64,000 bases of DNA. Origin: Xanthobacteraceae bacterium. GTDB taxonomy: Bacteria > Pseudomonadota > Alphaproteobacteria > Rhizobiales > Xanthobacteraceae. Each line of letters opens with the position of its first letter. The first letter of the stretch is position 1. The position numbers were made by a program, and so were the translations under genes. This document shows, piece by piece, positions 45,430-53,572 of the stretch. The stretch spans positions 115,489 through 179,488 of the forward strand of contig JALHLQ010000004.1 of assembly GCA_022844485.1 (NCBI GenBank). Direction: 5' to 3'. The notes under the pieces were generated by a model that saw only the letters and a list, made by a program, of their open reading frames with translations, was not told the origin of the DNA and did not search any database.

Positions 45430-45801
45430 TTAGCTGCGCCGATAGGTTCCGGCCGCAGCTATTGACGCTGCGGGTGCGCTGAGGCTCGTAAGATCGAATT
45501 ACGCCCGCTGCCGGAGAACGACCCGCGCTAGCGTCAGCCCGACATCACTCTAGCGCCGCGCGAATTGTCCTGGACTCCCGCCGACCCCGCTCAAGCAGGA
45601 CTCACGAGACGATCGCCTATTTCTAGGAGTTCCTCGCCCACGCGCGCCCCATCCTGCAAGAGAACAGCTGAGGCAAGAAGTCTCACGGCTGGTTCGGCCT
45701 CAGCCGCGCTTTCGGACGCCCGAAAGGACGATGTCGTCGTGCGCTCATCTCCGACGACGCGCTTGACCTTTGATGTCGCTCTTTCCAGTTCAGTACCGGA
45801 T
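45430..45801. other. intergenic region between cysNC and the foreign patch
   Basis: About 370 bases, likely the boundary between the polysaccharide locus and the inserted operon. Two overlapping low-complexity frames occur (plus 45565-45897, minus 45591-45866). Neither has a ribosome-binding site, a recognisable domain or independent space, so I do not call them genes. No repeat, tRNA or att-like duplication was seen at this edge. Confidence 0.4.
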
Positions 45802-46500
45802 TTAGCCACTTCGCGCGGACTGCTTGGGCTTTTGAACCCTACGGTTGATGAGATGGGCAAACCCATTGTGTCGGCGTACTTGCGCGATACTAGCTAGAGT
45901 CTGAGCCAACTGGTTGCTGAGCGACGTTTGGTAGCGGAGAACGAGCGAGAGAGAATCCTGTTTTGTCGTGGCTAGCCGATGGAAAGCTTCCACGATCACT
46001 GAACGTACTTCGGTCGCTTCGATGTGTGTGCCACTTGCGCCTGGCTGGGAACTCGCAACGTGCCCTGAGAAACCTCCCGGCATGAGCGAGAGGATCAACC
46101 GTAGCATAACAACAATTGGATCGGAGTTGGTCAGAAGGCACGCGTCAGCAAGATGGATGATAGGTCGCGGATCCACCGTTGGTAGGTCGCTGTCTGGAGG
46201 GGTACAGTTCGCGAACAGTCCGGTTTCCATGGCAGTTGCACGCTTCAGTCGCCAGAGCAACGAGGCAATGCGGAGGACGAGTGCCTGCTCGATTGCGGTC
46301 GCAGGTGCGAAGTCGGCAATAATCGCCTTTTCAAAAGCTCGATATTCAGCAGGGTCTTCGAGTTGTTCGAGCACGGTTTCGGCGGTGAGCCCATGGCGCA
46401 GGGCATTGCGGCGGGAGCGCCGTTTGCCGGCGCAAGTCCTGGGTCCGGTGCTCTTTTGGGCGTTTTGACGGTTGGCGGCGATCTGTCGTTCGGACGCCAT
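45802..46500 (-). CDS. hypothetical protein of an alphaproteobacterial family
   Basis: 232 residues. The N-terminus MASERQIAANRQNAQKSTG followed by RRNALRHGL is a widely seen signature of short hypothetical proteins in Bradyrhizobium-like genomes, which recur near mobile elements. The rest is alpha-helical and not recognised. The ATG overlaps the stop of the upstream Rad52-HNH gene by one base (TAATG), so it is the third gene of a coupled operon. No function should be assumed. Confidence 0.7.
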   Translation of the reverse strand: MASERQIAANRQNAQKSTGPRTCAGKRRSRRNALRHGLTAETVLEQLEDPAEYRAFEKAIIADFAPATAIEQALVLRIASLLWRLKRATAMETGLFANCTPPDSDLPTVDPRPIIHLADACLLTNSDPIVVMLRLILSLMPGGFSGHVASSQPGASGTHIEATEVRSVIVEAFHRLATTKQDSLSLVLRYQTSLSNQLAQTLASIAQVRRHNGFAHLINRRVQKPKQSARSG

Positions 46501-47699
46501 TACTTCGGTTCCGCTGAACTGTTCGAGGGCTCCGTTTGTTCGGACATGTTCAGTTCTGAACTGGCTGGGGCTTTATTCAGGCCGCGGCTCTGCTCCCAGA
46601 GGCCCCTGGCAATCTCCAGAGCGTTGATCTCCAGGTCTTCCCACCAGGCAGGTTCGTTGCCGGTCTGATGGACGGCGCGATGATGGCCGCGGCAGAGCGG
46701 CACCGTGAATTCGTCGCTGACCTTCAGACCCAGCGCCCGCGGTTGGGCGAAGCGCAGATGATGAGCATCGGCCGGCTGTCGGCCGCAAACGAGGCAGGGC
46801 TGGGAGCCTACGAATTTCAGATGTGCCTTGTCGCGCAGGCGCTTGGGCTCGCCAAAGGTCAGGGCACTTTTGTCGATCTTAGGAGGCAGTAGGTCGGGCT
46901 GCGAGGGTACTAAGGATACTTCAGTTGCCCGCCGCTGGGCTTCATGCATGAGGGCCGCATTTTGCTCGCGAGCATCGAGATAGCGATGCCGACCATAGTG
47001 ACGAGAGGGTCGGCGGATTGGAGCGGAGTCGGAAGGGACGCTTGGGATTGAGCCTGATTGCTGGCCGGCGGTGCCTGGCGCGACGCACGATCTTGCCGGT
47101 TTAGTCGTCAGCTTCAATGGGTCCGCCAAGGGTGCCGGTGTCCCTAGGCCTTCGCGGCCGGTTGTTGCCGCGGCCACTGCTGCCGCGGTCGCTTGTGTGC
47201 CCGCTCCAACCAGAGCTGTACCCGGCGCAGCCGATAGATTCAGATTCCGGGTCGAGGACGCCCTTTCAACAGCGATCCTACCATTCCGGTAGAGCTCAAG
47301 GCCGAACGGGCGGCCGAATGTCGCCAGAGCCCTCTTTGTGGCGTCAGTCTCCGCAGCTTTAAGAGCTGTATCGTGCACCTCCCCTGGGCTGCCGGCATGG
47401 CTTTCGCCCGTGCCATGTCCCTCCCGGATGATGACGGCTCCCTCTGCCTTGACGGTGATGCGTACCTTGGCGGTATAGACAGCGGTGAATGCACCCCGCA
47501 TGTCTCGAGCGAGGACGCATTTGGTTTCGAGCGTTTCTCTATTCCATCCATCGAAGCCGAAGATCCGGTTGGCCTGAGCGATGGCGTACCAACCCTCGAT
47601 GTAGGAGAGCTCCCGCCCGTTGGACTGCCGGGTCCGGATGTGACGCTCTTCGACATTGCGCCGCAGAGCCTGCAGTTGCTTGGCTGAGAGACCCATCAT
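46500..47699 (-). CDS. Rad52/Rad22-family single-strand annealing protein with HNH-like C-terminus
   Basis: Residues about 1-130 resemble the Rad52/Rad22 DNA-annealing domain: LSYIEGWYAIAQANRIFGFDGWN, then SPGEVHDTALKAAETDATKRALATFGRPFGLELY. A Pro/Ala/Ser-rich linker follows. The C-terminal part (about 295-350) has CLVCGRQPADAHHLRF and VPLCRGHHRAVH, a Cys-His arrangement like HNH or DUF968 zinc proteins. Rad52-like proteins often come from phage recombination modules. It overlaps the Gp157-like gene upstream (ATGA). The HNH-like part lacks proof of nuclease activity. Confidence 0.75.
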   Translation of the reverse strand: MMGLSAKQLQALRRNVEERHIRTRQSNGRELSYIEGWYAIAQANRIFGFDGWNRETLETKCVLARDMRGAFTAVYTAKVRITVKAEGAVIIREGHGTGESHAGSPGEVHDTALKAAETDATKRALATFGRPFGLELYRNGRIAVERASSTRNLNLSAAPGTALVGAGTQATAAAVAAATTGREGLGTPAPLADPLKLTTKPARSCVAPGTAGQQSGSIPSVPSDSAPIRRPSRHYGRHRYLDAREQNAALMHEAQRRATEVSLVPSQPDLLPPKIDKSALTFGEPKRLRDKAHLKFVGSQPCLVCGRQPADAHHLRFAQPRALGLKVSDEFTVPLCRGHHRAVHQTGNEPAWWEDLEINALEIARGLWEQSRGLNKAPASSELNMSEQTEPSNSSAEPK

Positions 47700-48196
47700 C
47701 GTGTCCTCACGCTCAGGACCGGCTCGGGGTTTGATAACGAGACCCCTTCGATCTCAGCCCCCTCCTTCAGCTCGGTGGCGAGCTTCTGGCGATTGAGCCG
47801 CGGTTCGCTCGGTGTCCAATAGATGCTGGGGACCGCGTCTTCATTGATGACCACCAGGGAGGGGGTCCCAGGGCGCATCGACGCAGTAAAGTCCGGGGCT
47901 GTGATCTTCTTCAGATCAAGCTCACTCATGACATCCCGGGCAATTTGCCGGCGTTTGGACGCCCGGTCCTGCAGGCGTTCAAGCCGCCCCTGCATATCGG
48001 AGAGGCGACATTTCAAACCCAATGCCAAGGCCTCGTCCTGCAAGGCCGAACGGATCACCGCCACGATAATTTCGTGGAGATCAGTAAGCCCCTCCACGGT
48101 ATCGGCGAGGGTTTGTTCATCGAGATCGGGGTCTTGAGCGCGGATTTTGTCGCGCACGGCGCGGTAGTGAATGGCCGAAAAAGCGAGTTTATTCAT
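47696..48196 (-). CDS. Siphovirus Gp157-family protein
   Basis: 166 residues of helical, coiled-coil character, with the long repeats DLHEIIVAVIRSALQDEALALGLKCRLSDMQGRLERLQDRASKRRQI and the end motif DAVPSIYWTPSEPRLNRQKLATELKEGAEIEGVSLSN, which fits Gp157 phage proteins (often next to recombinases). It is first of the three-gene operon; the stop overlaps the next start as ATGA. The promoter probably overlaps the palindrome at 48236-48251. Function is unknown; a role in DNA recombination is inferred from gene order. Confidence 0.75.
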   Translation of the reverse strand: MNKLAFSAIHYRAVRDKIRAQDPDLDEQTLADTVEGLTDLHEIIVAVIRSALQDEALALGLKCRLSDMQGRLERLQDRASKRRQIARDVMSELDLKKITAPDFTASMRPGTPSLVVINEDAVPSIYWTPSEPRLNRQKLATELKEGAEIEGVSLSNPEPVLSVRTR

Positions 48197-48235
48197 GGTG
48201 TTACTCCGTACAATTACTCAATACTGATAAAAATT

Positions 48236-48251
48236 CACTCGTATACGAGTG
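48236..48251. promoter_or_regulatory. 16-bp perfect palindrome between divergent operon and XRE gene
   Basis: CACTCGTATACGAGTG is its own reverse complement. It lies 39 bases from the Gp157-like ATG and 39 bases from the XRE ATG, so it is exactly centred in the 94-base divergent gap. A TTGACA on the minus strand at 48254-48259 flanks it, as for an operator overlapping a promoter. The XRE-type protein encoded beside it is the obvious candidate binder; this is inference. Confidence 0.7.
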
Positions 48252-48290
48252 CTTGTCAAGCGGGATCGAATCGGGAACACTCGATTTTGC

Positions 48291-48539
48291 ATGATCCAAG
48301 CTGCCCAAATCCGCGCTGCGCGCGCTCTTCTCGGCTGGCGCCAGGACGACCTGGCGAAGGCTGCCAAGGCGGGTCTCGCCACCATTGCCCGCATCGAACA
48401 GAGAGAGGGACCAGCGCAGGGCCACACCACCACGATCATCCGCATCCAAGCCGCGCTCGAGCGCGCGGGGGTGCGCTTCTTCGAGGACGAGCAGGGTGGG
48501 TTCGGGGTGCGGCTTATCAAAAAGCTCAAAAAGGCCTAA
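48291..48539 (+). CDS. XRE-family helix-turn-helix transcriptional regulator
   Basis: An 82-residue one-domain regulator. The HTH runs AAQIRAARALLGWRQDDLAKAAKAGLATIARIEQREG, and the tail IRIQAALERAGVRFFEDEQGGFGVRLIKK is typical of small Xre-like proteins in integrated elements. It is divergent from the Gp157-Rad52 operon and likely controls both directions through the palindrome between them. The ATG at 48291 begins the conserved part; a GTG at 48249 would extend into the palindrome. Confidence 0.85.
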   Translation: MIQAAQIRAARALLGWRQDDLAKAAKAGLATIARIEQREGPAQGHTTTIIRIQAALERAGVRFFEDEQGGFGVRLIKKLKKA

Positions 48540-49087
48540 CCATCGGCTATTGCGAAACGAAGCCAATTTTCGGCCTAAGCACCCAACTGAACCGACACCT
48601 GATGCCAGTCCGGGAAGATGGCACCCCCGCTGCGCTCAACTTGTGGGGAGGGGGACGCTAGGGACGGCCACCGCAGGTAGCCAAACCGGGGTAGGGGGTC
48701 AAAACGCCCCTTCCTGAGCGCCCCGTCAGCACCCCTCTTTTACCCCCCTCTGAGTTCAGAGCAGACGCAGAGGTTTTAGGCCCACCCAAGGCGATGCAGA
48801 AAGCTCAGTAAGCCCAATGTTGTTGCGGAGCGAAGCCAGTTCGGGGGACCCAAAGGGGCCCTGCGACCACATCAACGCTGCTTAGGCTACCCCCCCAGCT
48901 AGGGTAGGGCCCACCCCAAGAGGAGCCTGCCTCTCATTGCGAGTTAAGCAGCGAGAATTGCGAGTTAAGCAGCGAGAATTAGGAATATAACCTCTTGTTT
49001 TTGGTGCTTCAATCCGTTTGATTGTTTTCAAAGGGACCGCATTACACTTGGTCTTTTCAAGATGACCGCGCCGCACAGCGCCTTGTC
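48540..49087. other. gene-poor region between the XRE gene and manC
   Basis: About 550 bases with no credible gene. It holds a two-copy tandem repeat (48936-48977). Related GCGRARCGAAGCCARTT-like words occur at about 48550 and 48822, similar to degenerate dispersed repeats in this bacterial group. A short inverted repeat CTCTGA-GT-TCAGAG sits at 48748-48761. A minus frame at 48882-49091 owes its sequence to the tandem repeat and is not called. Confidence 0.5.
48936..48977. repeat. two-copy 21-bp tandem repeat
   Basis: The unit begins ATTGCGAGTTAAGC and ends GCGAGA; copies at 48936-48956 and 48957-48977 are identical and followed by ATTAGG. It lies in the non-coding stretch upstream of the manC stop. 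Function unknown. Confidence 0.9.
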
Positions 49088-50497
49088 TCACCCGCGCTTG
49101 TAGATGTCGTCCAGGCGCACGATGTCGTCCTCGCCGAGATAGCTCCCGGTCTGCACTTCGATCAGCTCCAGCGGGATGCGCCCCGGGTTGGCCAAGCGGT
49201 GGACGCTACCGATCGGGATGTAGACGGATTCGTTTTCGTGCACCGTGCGGACGGTGTCGTTGACCGTCACTTCGGCGGTGCCGCGCACCACGATCCAATG
49301 CTCCGAGCGGTGGCGGTGCTTCTGCAATGACAGCATGCCGCCCGGCGTGACGACGATGCGCTTCACCTGGAAGCGGTCGCCCATGTCGATCGATTCGTAA
49401 TAGCCCCAGGGCCGGTGGCCGCGCCTGTGCTCGGTCGCCTCCGGCCTTTGGCTGGATTTGAGCTTGGCGACCAGCTCCCTCACTTCCTGCGCGCGCGCGC
49501 GCGGCACCACCATCACCGCGTCCGACGTGCTCACCACCACCATGTCCTGCACGCCGACCAGCGTGGTCAGGCGGCTGTCGGAGTGGACCACGCAGTCGTG
49601 CGTGTCCATCGCCACCACCGGGCCCTGCAGCACGTTGCCCTGCGCGTCGCGCGGCGTGATGTCGAACAGCGCGTCCCAGCTGCCGATGTCGGACCAGCGG
49701 AAATCGCCCGCGACCACCGCGGCGCGGTCGGTCTTTTCCATCACCGCATAGTCGATCGACTTGTCGGAGGCGCGCGCGAAGGCGTCGGGTGCCAGGCGCA
49801 GGAAGCCGAGATCGGTGGTGGCGCCCTCGACCGCCGCCTCGATCGCTTCCGACATGTCCGGCTCCAGCCGCTTGAGCTCGGCCAGCAGCACGTCGGCGCG
49901 GAACAGGAAGTTGCCGGAATTCCACAGGTAGCCTTCCAGCACGTAGCGCGCGGCGGTGGCAGCGTCCGGCTTCTCGACGAAGCGGGCGACCTTGTGCGCG
50001 CCGCCCGCGATCTTTTCGCCCGGCAGGATGTAGCCGTAGGCGGTCTTCGGTTCGGTCGGCTTGATGCCGAAGGTGACGATGTGGCCGGCTTCGGCGGCCG
50101 CGCGCCCCGCCGCGCAGGTGGCACGGAAGGCATCGGCGTCGAGGATGATGTGGTCGGCCGCCAGCGCCAGCACCGCCGCGTCGGGGTCGCGCCCGCGCGC
50201 AACCGCCGTCGCTGCGGCGATCGCCGGGCCGGAATTGCGCCGCATCGGCTCGATCACCACCGTCACGTCGACGCCGATCTCTTCGGCCTGCCGGCGGGCG
50301 AAGAAGTGGAAATTCGGGCCGGTGATGACGATGGGCGGCGCGAACATGGCGTCGCGGACCCGCAGCAGCGTCTCCTGATAGGTCGAGCGGTCGCCGACCA
50401 GCGGCAGGAATTGCTTGGGCAGGGCGTCCCGGGAAACCGGCCAAAGCCTGGTCCCGGCGCCACCCGCCAGCAGGATAGGTATGATCGGCGAAGGCAT
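49088..50497 (-). CDS. manC: mannose-1-phosphate guanylyltransferase/mannose-6-phosphate isomerase
   Basis: Type II PMI-GMP of 469 residues. The pyrophosphorylase domain begins IPILLAGGAGTRLWPVSRDALPKQFL and has FVEKPD. The C-terminal cupin isomerase domain includes RPWGYYESI, SLQKHRHRSEHWIVVRG, VYIPIGSVHRLANPG and LIEVQTGSYLGEDDIVR. It can supply GDP-mannose for gmd, fcl and the PerA-like route. The ATG at 50497 matches the family N-terminus, whereas the frame is open to 50584. It is separated from the sugar genes only by the foreign patch. Confidence 0.94.
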   Translation of the reverse strand: MPSPIIPILLAGGAGTRLWPVSRDALPKQFLPLVGDRSTYQETLLRVRDAMFAPPIVITGPNFHFFARRQAEEIGVDVTVVIEPMRRNSGPAIAAATAVARGRDPDAAVLALAADHIILDADAFRATCAAGRAAAEAGHIVTFGIKPTEPKTAYGYILPGEKIAGGAHKVARFVEKPDAATAARYVLEGYLWNSGNFLFRADVLLAELKRLEPDMSEAIEAAVEGATTDLGFLRLAPDAFARASDKSIDYAVMEKTDRAAVVAGDFRWSDIGSWDALFDITPRDAQGNVLQGPVVAMDTHDCVVHSDSRLTTLVGVQDMVVVSTSDAVMVVPRARAQEVRELVAKLKSSQRPEATEHRRGHRPWGYYESIDMGDRFQVKRIVVTPGGMLSLQKHRHRSEHWIVVRGTAEVTVNDTVRTVHENESVYIPIGSVHRLANPGRIPLELIEVQTGSYLGEDDIVRLDDIYKRG

Positions 50498-50730
50498 GGT
50501 CCGGTTCGGCTTTGGCGAGGCGTGTAACGGCTGCGCTATGGTCGAGCAGGGGGGAATCGCCCTAAAGCGGTCTCCCGGGGTCATTCACTACCGGTATCGG
50601 TGCGCGGGTCACAAGTCCACCCCGGGGGCCGTTGGCCCTAAGCCATGGTTTGCGCACGATCTTTGCCGACATTTGGCGCCTCGGAAGGCCCTTCCGGCCG
50701 GCCGCCCACGGATACCGCCTTAGGACACCG

Positions 50731-52269
50731 ATGATCGAACGCATATTGACGGTCGGCGGGTTCACGCTGCTGTCGCGCATCACCGGCTTTATCCGCGACA
50801 TTATCCTGGCGGCGGTGCTCGGCGCCGGCCCGGTGGCGGATGCCTTTTTCGTCGCGCTGCGCCTGCCCAACCACTTCCGCGCCATCTTCGCCGAGGGCGC
50901 CTTCAACGCCGCCTTCGTCCCGGCTTATGCCCGCATCCGCGAGCAAAGCGGGGCGGAGCGCGCCGGCCATTTCGCCGACCGCATCTTCACGCTGCTGCTG
51001 GCGAGCCAGATTGTGCTGCTCGCCGTCGCCTTGTTGTTCACGCCGTCGGTCATCGAACTCCTGGCGCCGGGCTTCACGCGCGACCCGGAGCGCTTCGGCC
51101 TCGCGGTCGAGCTCACCCGCATCACCTTTCCTTATCTGCTGCTGGTCACGCTGGTGACGCTCTATGGCGGCATCCTCAACGGCCTGCAGCGATTTGCCGC
51201 CGCGGCGGCCGCGCCCGTGCTGCTCAATCTCTCGCTCATCCTGGCGCTCGTGCTGGCCGCCTTCTTCCCGACCGCGGGACACGCCGCCGCCTGGGGCGTG
51301 TTCGCCGCCGGCATCTTCGAGTTTCTGCTGGTGGCGGGCGCCGCCGCGCGCGCTGGCGCCTGGGCCAAGCTACGCCGGCCGAAGCTCGACGCCGACGTGA
51401 AGCAGTTCTTCCGCGCGCTCGGGCCAGCGACGGTCGGCGCCGGCGGCGTGCAGCTTGCGCTCTTTGCCGACACGGTGATCGCCAGTTTCCTGCCGGCAGG
51501 CTCCTTGTCGGCGCTCTATTACGCCGACCGCCTCAACCAGTTGCCGATCGGCGTCATCGGCATCGCCGCCGGCACCGTCGTGCTGCCGGAAATGGCGCGC
51601 CGCCTCGCGTCCGGCGACGAGAGCGGCGCGGCGCAGGCGCAGAACCGCGCCGTCGAGTTCACGCTGCTCTTGGCAGTGCCCTGCATCGCCGCCTTCTTCG
51701 TCGTGCCGGACCTGATCATGCGCGCGTTGTTCGTGCGCGGCGCCTTCACCGCCGAAGACGCCGCCGCAGCCGGCATGACGCTCGCCGCTTACGCCGTCGG
51801 CCTGTTGCCTTTCGTGCTGATCCGCAGCGCCGTGGCGAGCTTCTTCGCGCGCGGCGACACGGCGACGCCGGTGAAGGCTGCGCTCATCGCTGCCGCCGTC
51901 AACATCGGCTTCAAGTTCTTGCTCATGGGGCCGCTGGCGCAGGTCGGCCTTGCGCTCGCGACCAGCATCGGCGCCTGGATCAATCTCGCGCTCGTGCTCT
52001 GGTTCGCGCACCGCGCCGGCCATCTCGCGCTGGACGTCCGCCTGCGCAACTCGCTGGTCAAGTTCACGGTCGCCGGCGTCGCGCTCGCTGCCGCGCTATG
52101 GCTCGCCTACGCCCCGGCGGCGGCGCAGTTCGACGTCCGTCCCGGCCTGCGCGACATCGCCACATTGGCAATCCTCGTCGCGCTCGGCTTCATTGTCTAT
52201 GGCGGCGCCGTTCTGGCGCTGTTCGGCCCCGGCTGGCTAAGGGCTTTTCGCGCCCGGCGTGGCCGTTAG
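50731..52269 (+). CDS. murJ: lipid II flippase MurJ (MviN)
   Basis: A 512-residue MOP-superfamily membrane protein with about 14 hydrophobic segments. ILTVGGFTLLSRITGFIRDII starts the family; GPVADAFFVALRLPNHFRAIFAEGAFNAAFVPAY and the later ALYYADRLNQLPIGVIGIAAGTVVLPEMAR are the strongest MurJ signatures. It flips lipid II across the inner membrane for peptidoglycan synthesis. The ATG at 50731 is chosen; upstream sequence to 50632 is not conserved. It is divergent from manC. It is not the glycan Wzx, which is absent from the window. Confidence 0.94.
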   Translation: MIERILTVGGFTLLSRITGFIRDIILAAVLGAGPVADAFFVALRLPNHFRAIFAEGAFNAAFVPAYARIREQSGAERAGHFADRIFTLLLASQIVLLAVALLFTPSVIELLAPGFTRDPERFGLAVELTRITFPYLLLVTLVTLYGGILNGLQRFAAAAAAPVLLNLSLILALVLAAFFPTAGHAAAWGVFAAGIFEFLLVAGAAARAGAWAKLRRPKLDADVKQFFRALGPATVGAGGVQLALFADTVIASFLPAGSLSALYYADRLNQLPIGVIGIAAGTVVLPEMARRLASGDESGAAQAQNRAVEFTLLLAVPCIAAFFVVPDLIMRALFVRGAFTAEDAAAAGMTLAAYAVGLLPFVLIRSAVASFFARGDTATPVKAALIAAAVNIGFKFLLMGPLAQVGLALATSIGAWINLALVLWFAHRAGHLALDVRLRNSLVKFTVAGVALAAALWLAYAPAAAQFDVRPGLRDIATLAILVALGFIVYGGAVLALFGPGWLRAFRARRGR

Positions 52270-52359
52270 GACACGATTGCGTGGTTGCAGCGCCGGCGAG
52301 GTGGACATAACTGCCCTCCGACGCTATGGGGTTTCTCTCCCATTAAGCCCCGATCATTC

Positions 52360-53562
52360 ATGAATTCCGCCATGGCTGTTTCATCACTTTCCTTGATACG
52401 GGTCGCGCTGTTTACGGCGCTTGCGACTTTGGTCGCAAGCTGCGGCGACAGCCAGAAGCAGCAGCAGGCCGCCCCGCCGCCGCCGCAGGTCACGATGGCA
52501 AAGCCCGTCAAGCGCACGGTGACCGATTTCGACGAATACGTCGGCCGCTTCGTCGCGGTGAACGCCGTCGAGGTGCGCGCGCGCGTTTCCGGCTATCTCG
52601 AGTCCGTGCATTTCGAAGACGGGCAGACGCTCAAGCAGGGCGACCTCCTGTTCACCATCGACAAGCGGCCGTTCCAGAACGCCGCCGCGCAGGCGCGCGC
52701 CAATGTCACGCTGGCGCGCTCGAACCTCGCCTACACCGAATCCGACCTCGCGCGCGGCCAGCAGCTCGTGCGCGACAAGACCATTACCGAGCAGGTCTAC
52801 GAGCAGCGCTCGCAGGCCTTCCGCAACGCGCAGGCCGCCGTCAGCAGCGCGGAGGCGGCGCTGCGCCAGGCCGAGCTCGACCTCGAATTCACCGAATTGC
52901 GCGCGCCCATCCCCGGCCGCATCGGCGACCGCCGCGTCTCGCCCGGCAACCTCGTCACCGGCGGCACCGGCGGCAACACCACGCTGCTCGCCACCATCGT
53001 CTCCACCGACCCCATCCATTTCGAGTTCACCTTCGACGAAGCCTCCTATCTGCGCTACGAGCGCGCGTCCAAGAGCGGCAAGGACGTCACCAGCCGCGGC
53101 GGCGACGCGCAGATCGCGCTCAAACTGATCGACGAGCGCGACTTTGTGCACGAAGGCCGCATGGACTTCATCGACAACGTCATCGATCGCGCAACCGGCA
53201 CCATCCGCGGCCGCGCCGTGTTCAAGAATTCCAACGGCGTGTTCACGCCCGGCATGTTCGCGCGCGTGCGCGTGCCGGCCTCGGCGCCGGCCGAGGCGCT
53301 GCTCGTGCCCGACGTCGCCATCGGCAGCGAGCAGAACCGCAAGTTCGTGCTCGTGGTCGACGCCGAAAACGTCGCGCGGTCTAAATATGTGACGCTCGGC
53401 CAGCGCGACGGCGACCTGCGCGTGATCAAGGACGGCATCGGCCCGGACGACCGCATCGTCGTCAATGGCGTCGCGCGCGTGCGGCCGGGCCAGAAGGTCA
53501 ATGCGCGGGAGCAGGGCGCTGCGCCTGCCGCCGGCGCTGCGCCGCCCAACCCGGCCAAGTAA
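52360..53562 (+). CDS. RND efflux periplasmic adaptor (lipoprotein)
   Basis: A 400-residue membrane fusion protein. It has a signal peptide with lipobox LVASCGDS, so it should be lipidated. After the Q-rich stretch comes VEVRARVSGYLESVHFEDGQTLKQGDLLFTIDKRPFQNA (lipoyl half), a long coiled coil (TLARSNLAYTESDLARGQQLV), TELRAPIPGRIGDRRVSPGNLV and the beta-barrel segment. It docks the RND pump to an outer-membrane channel that is not encoded here. The permease gene starts ten bases downstream. Confidence 0.92.
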   Translation: MNSAMAVSSLSLIRVALFTALATLVASCGDSQKQQQAAPPPPQVTMAKPVKRTVTDFDEYVGRFVAVNAVEVRARVSGYLESVHFEDGQTLKQGDLLFTIDKRPFQNAAAQARANVTLARSNLAYTESDLARGQQLVRDKTITEQVYEQRSQAFRNAQAAVSSAEAALRQAELDLEFTELRAPIPGRIGDRRVSPGNLVTGGTGGNTTLLATIVSTDPIHFEFTFDEASYLRYERASKSGKDVTSRGGDAQIALKLIDERDFVHEGRMDFIDNVIDRATGTIRGRAVFKNSNGVFTPGMFARVRVPASAPAEALLVPDVAIGSEQNRKFVLVVDAENVARSKYVTLGQRDGDLRVIKDGIGPDDRIVVNGVARVRPGQKVNAREQGAAPAAGAAPPNPAK

Positions 53563-53572
53563 AGCGGACGCC

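Noticed and set aside
45565..45897. Possible small plus-strand gene after cysNC
   Set aside because: It runs into the end of the minus-strand hypothetical gene, has no ribosome-binding site and no recognisable feature.
46500..48539. An intact prophage or CRISPR/toxin-antitoxin system
   Set aside because: No integrase, structural phage genes, repeat-spacer array or toxin-like pair was found; only a recombination operon with a regulator.
48882..49091. Minus-strand 69-codon frame with repeated NSRCLTR peptide
   Set aside because: The repeat peptide is simply the translation of the 21-bp tandem repeat in non-coding DNA.
49415..50527. A 370-codon plus-strand frame antisense to manC
   Set aside because: The protein is Arg/His-rich and repetitive, while the opposite strand encodes a complete ManC.
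50731..52269. MurJ considered as the missing Wzx flippase of the glycan locus
   Set aside because: Its signatures match lipid II flippase MurJ, and its position beyond manC and the foreign patch does not tie it to the locus.
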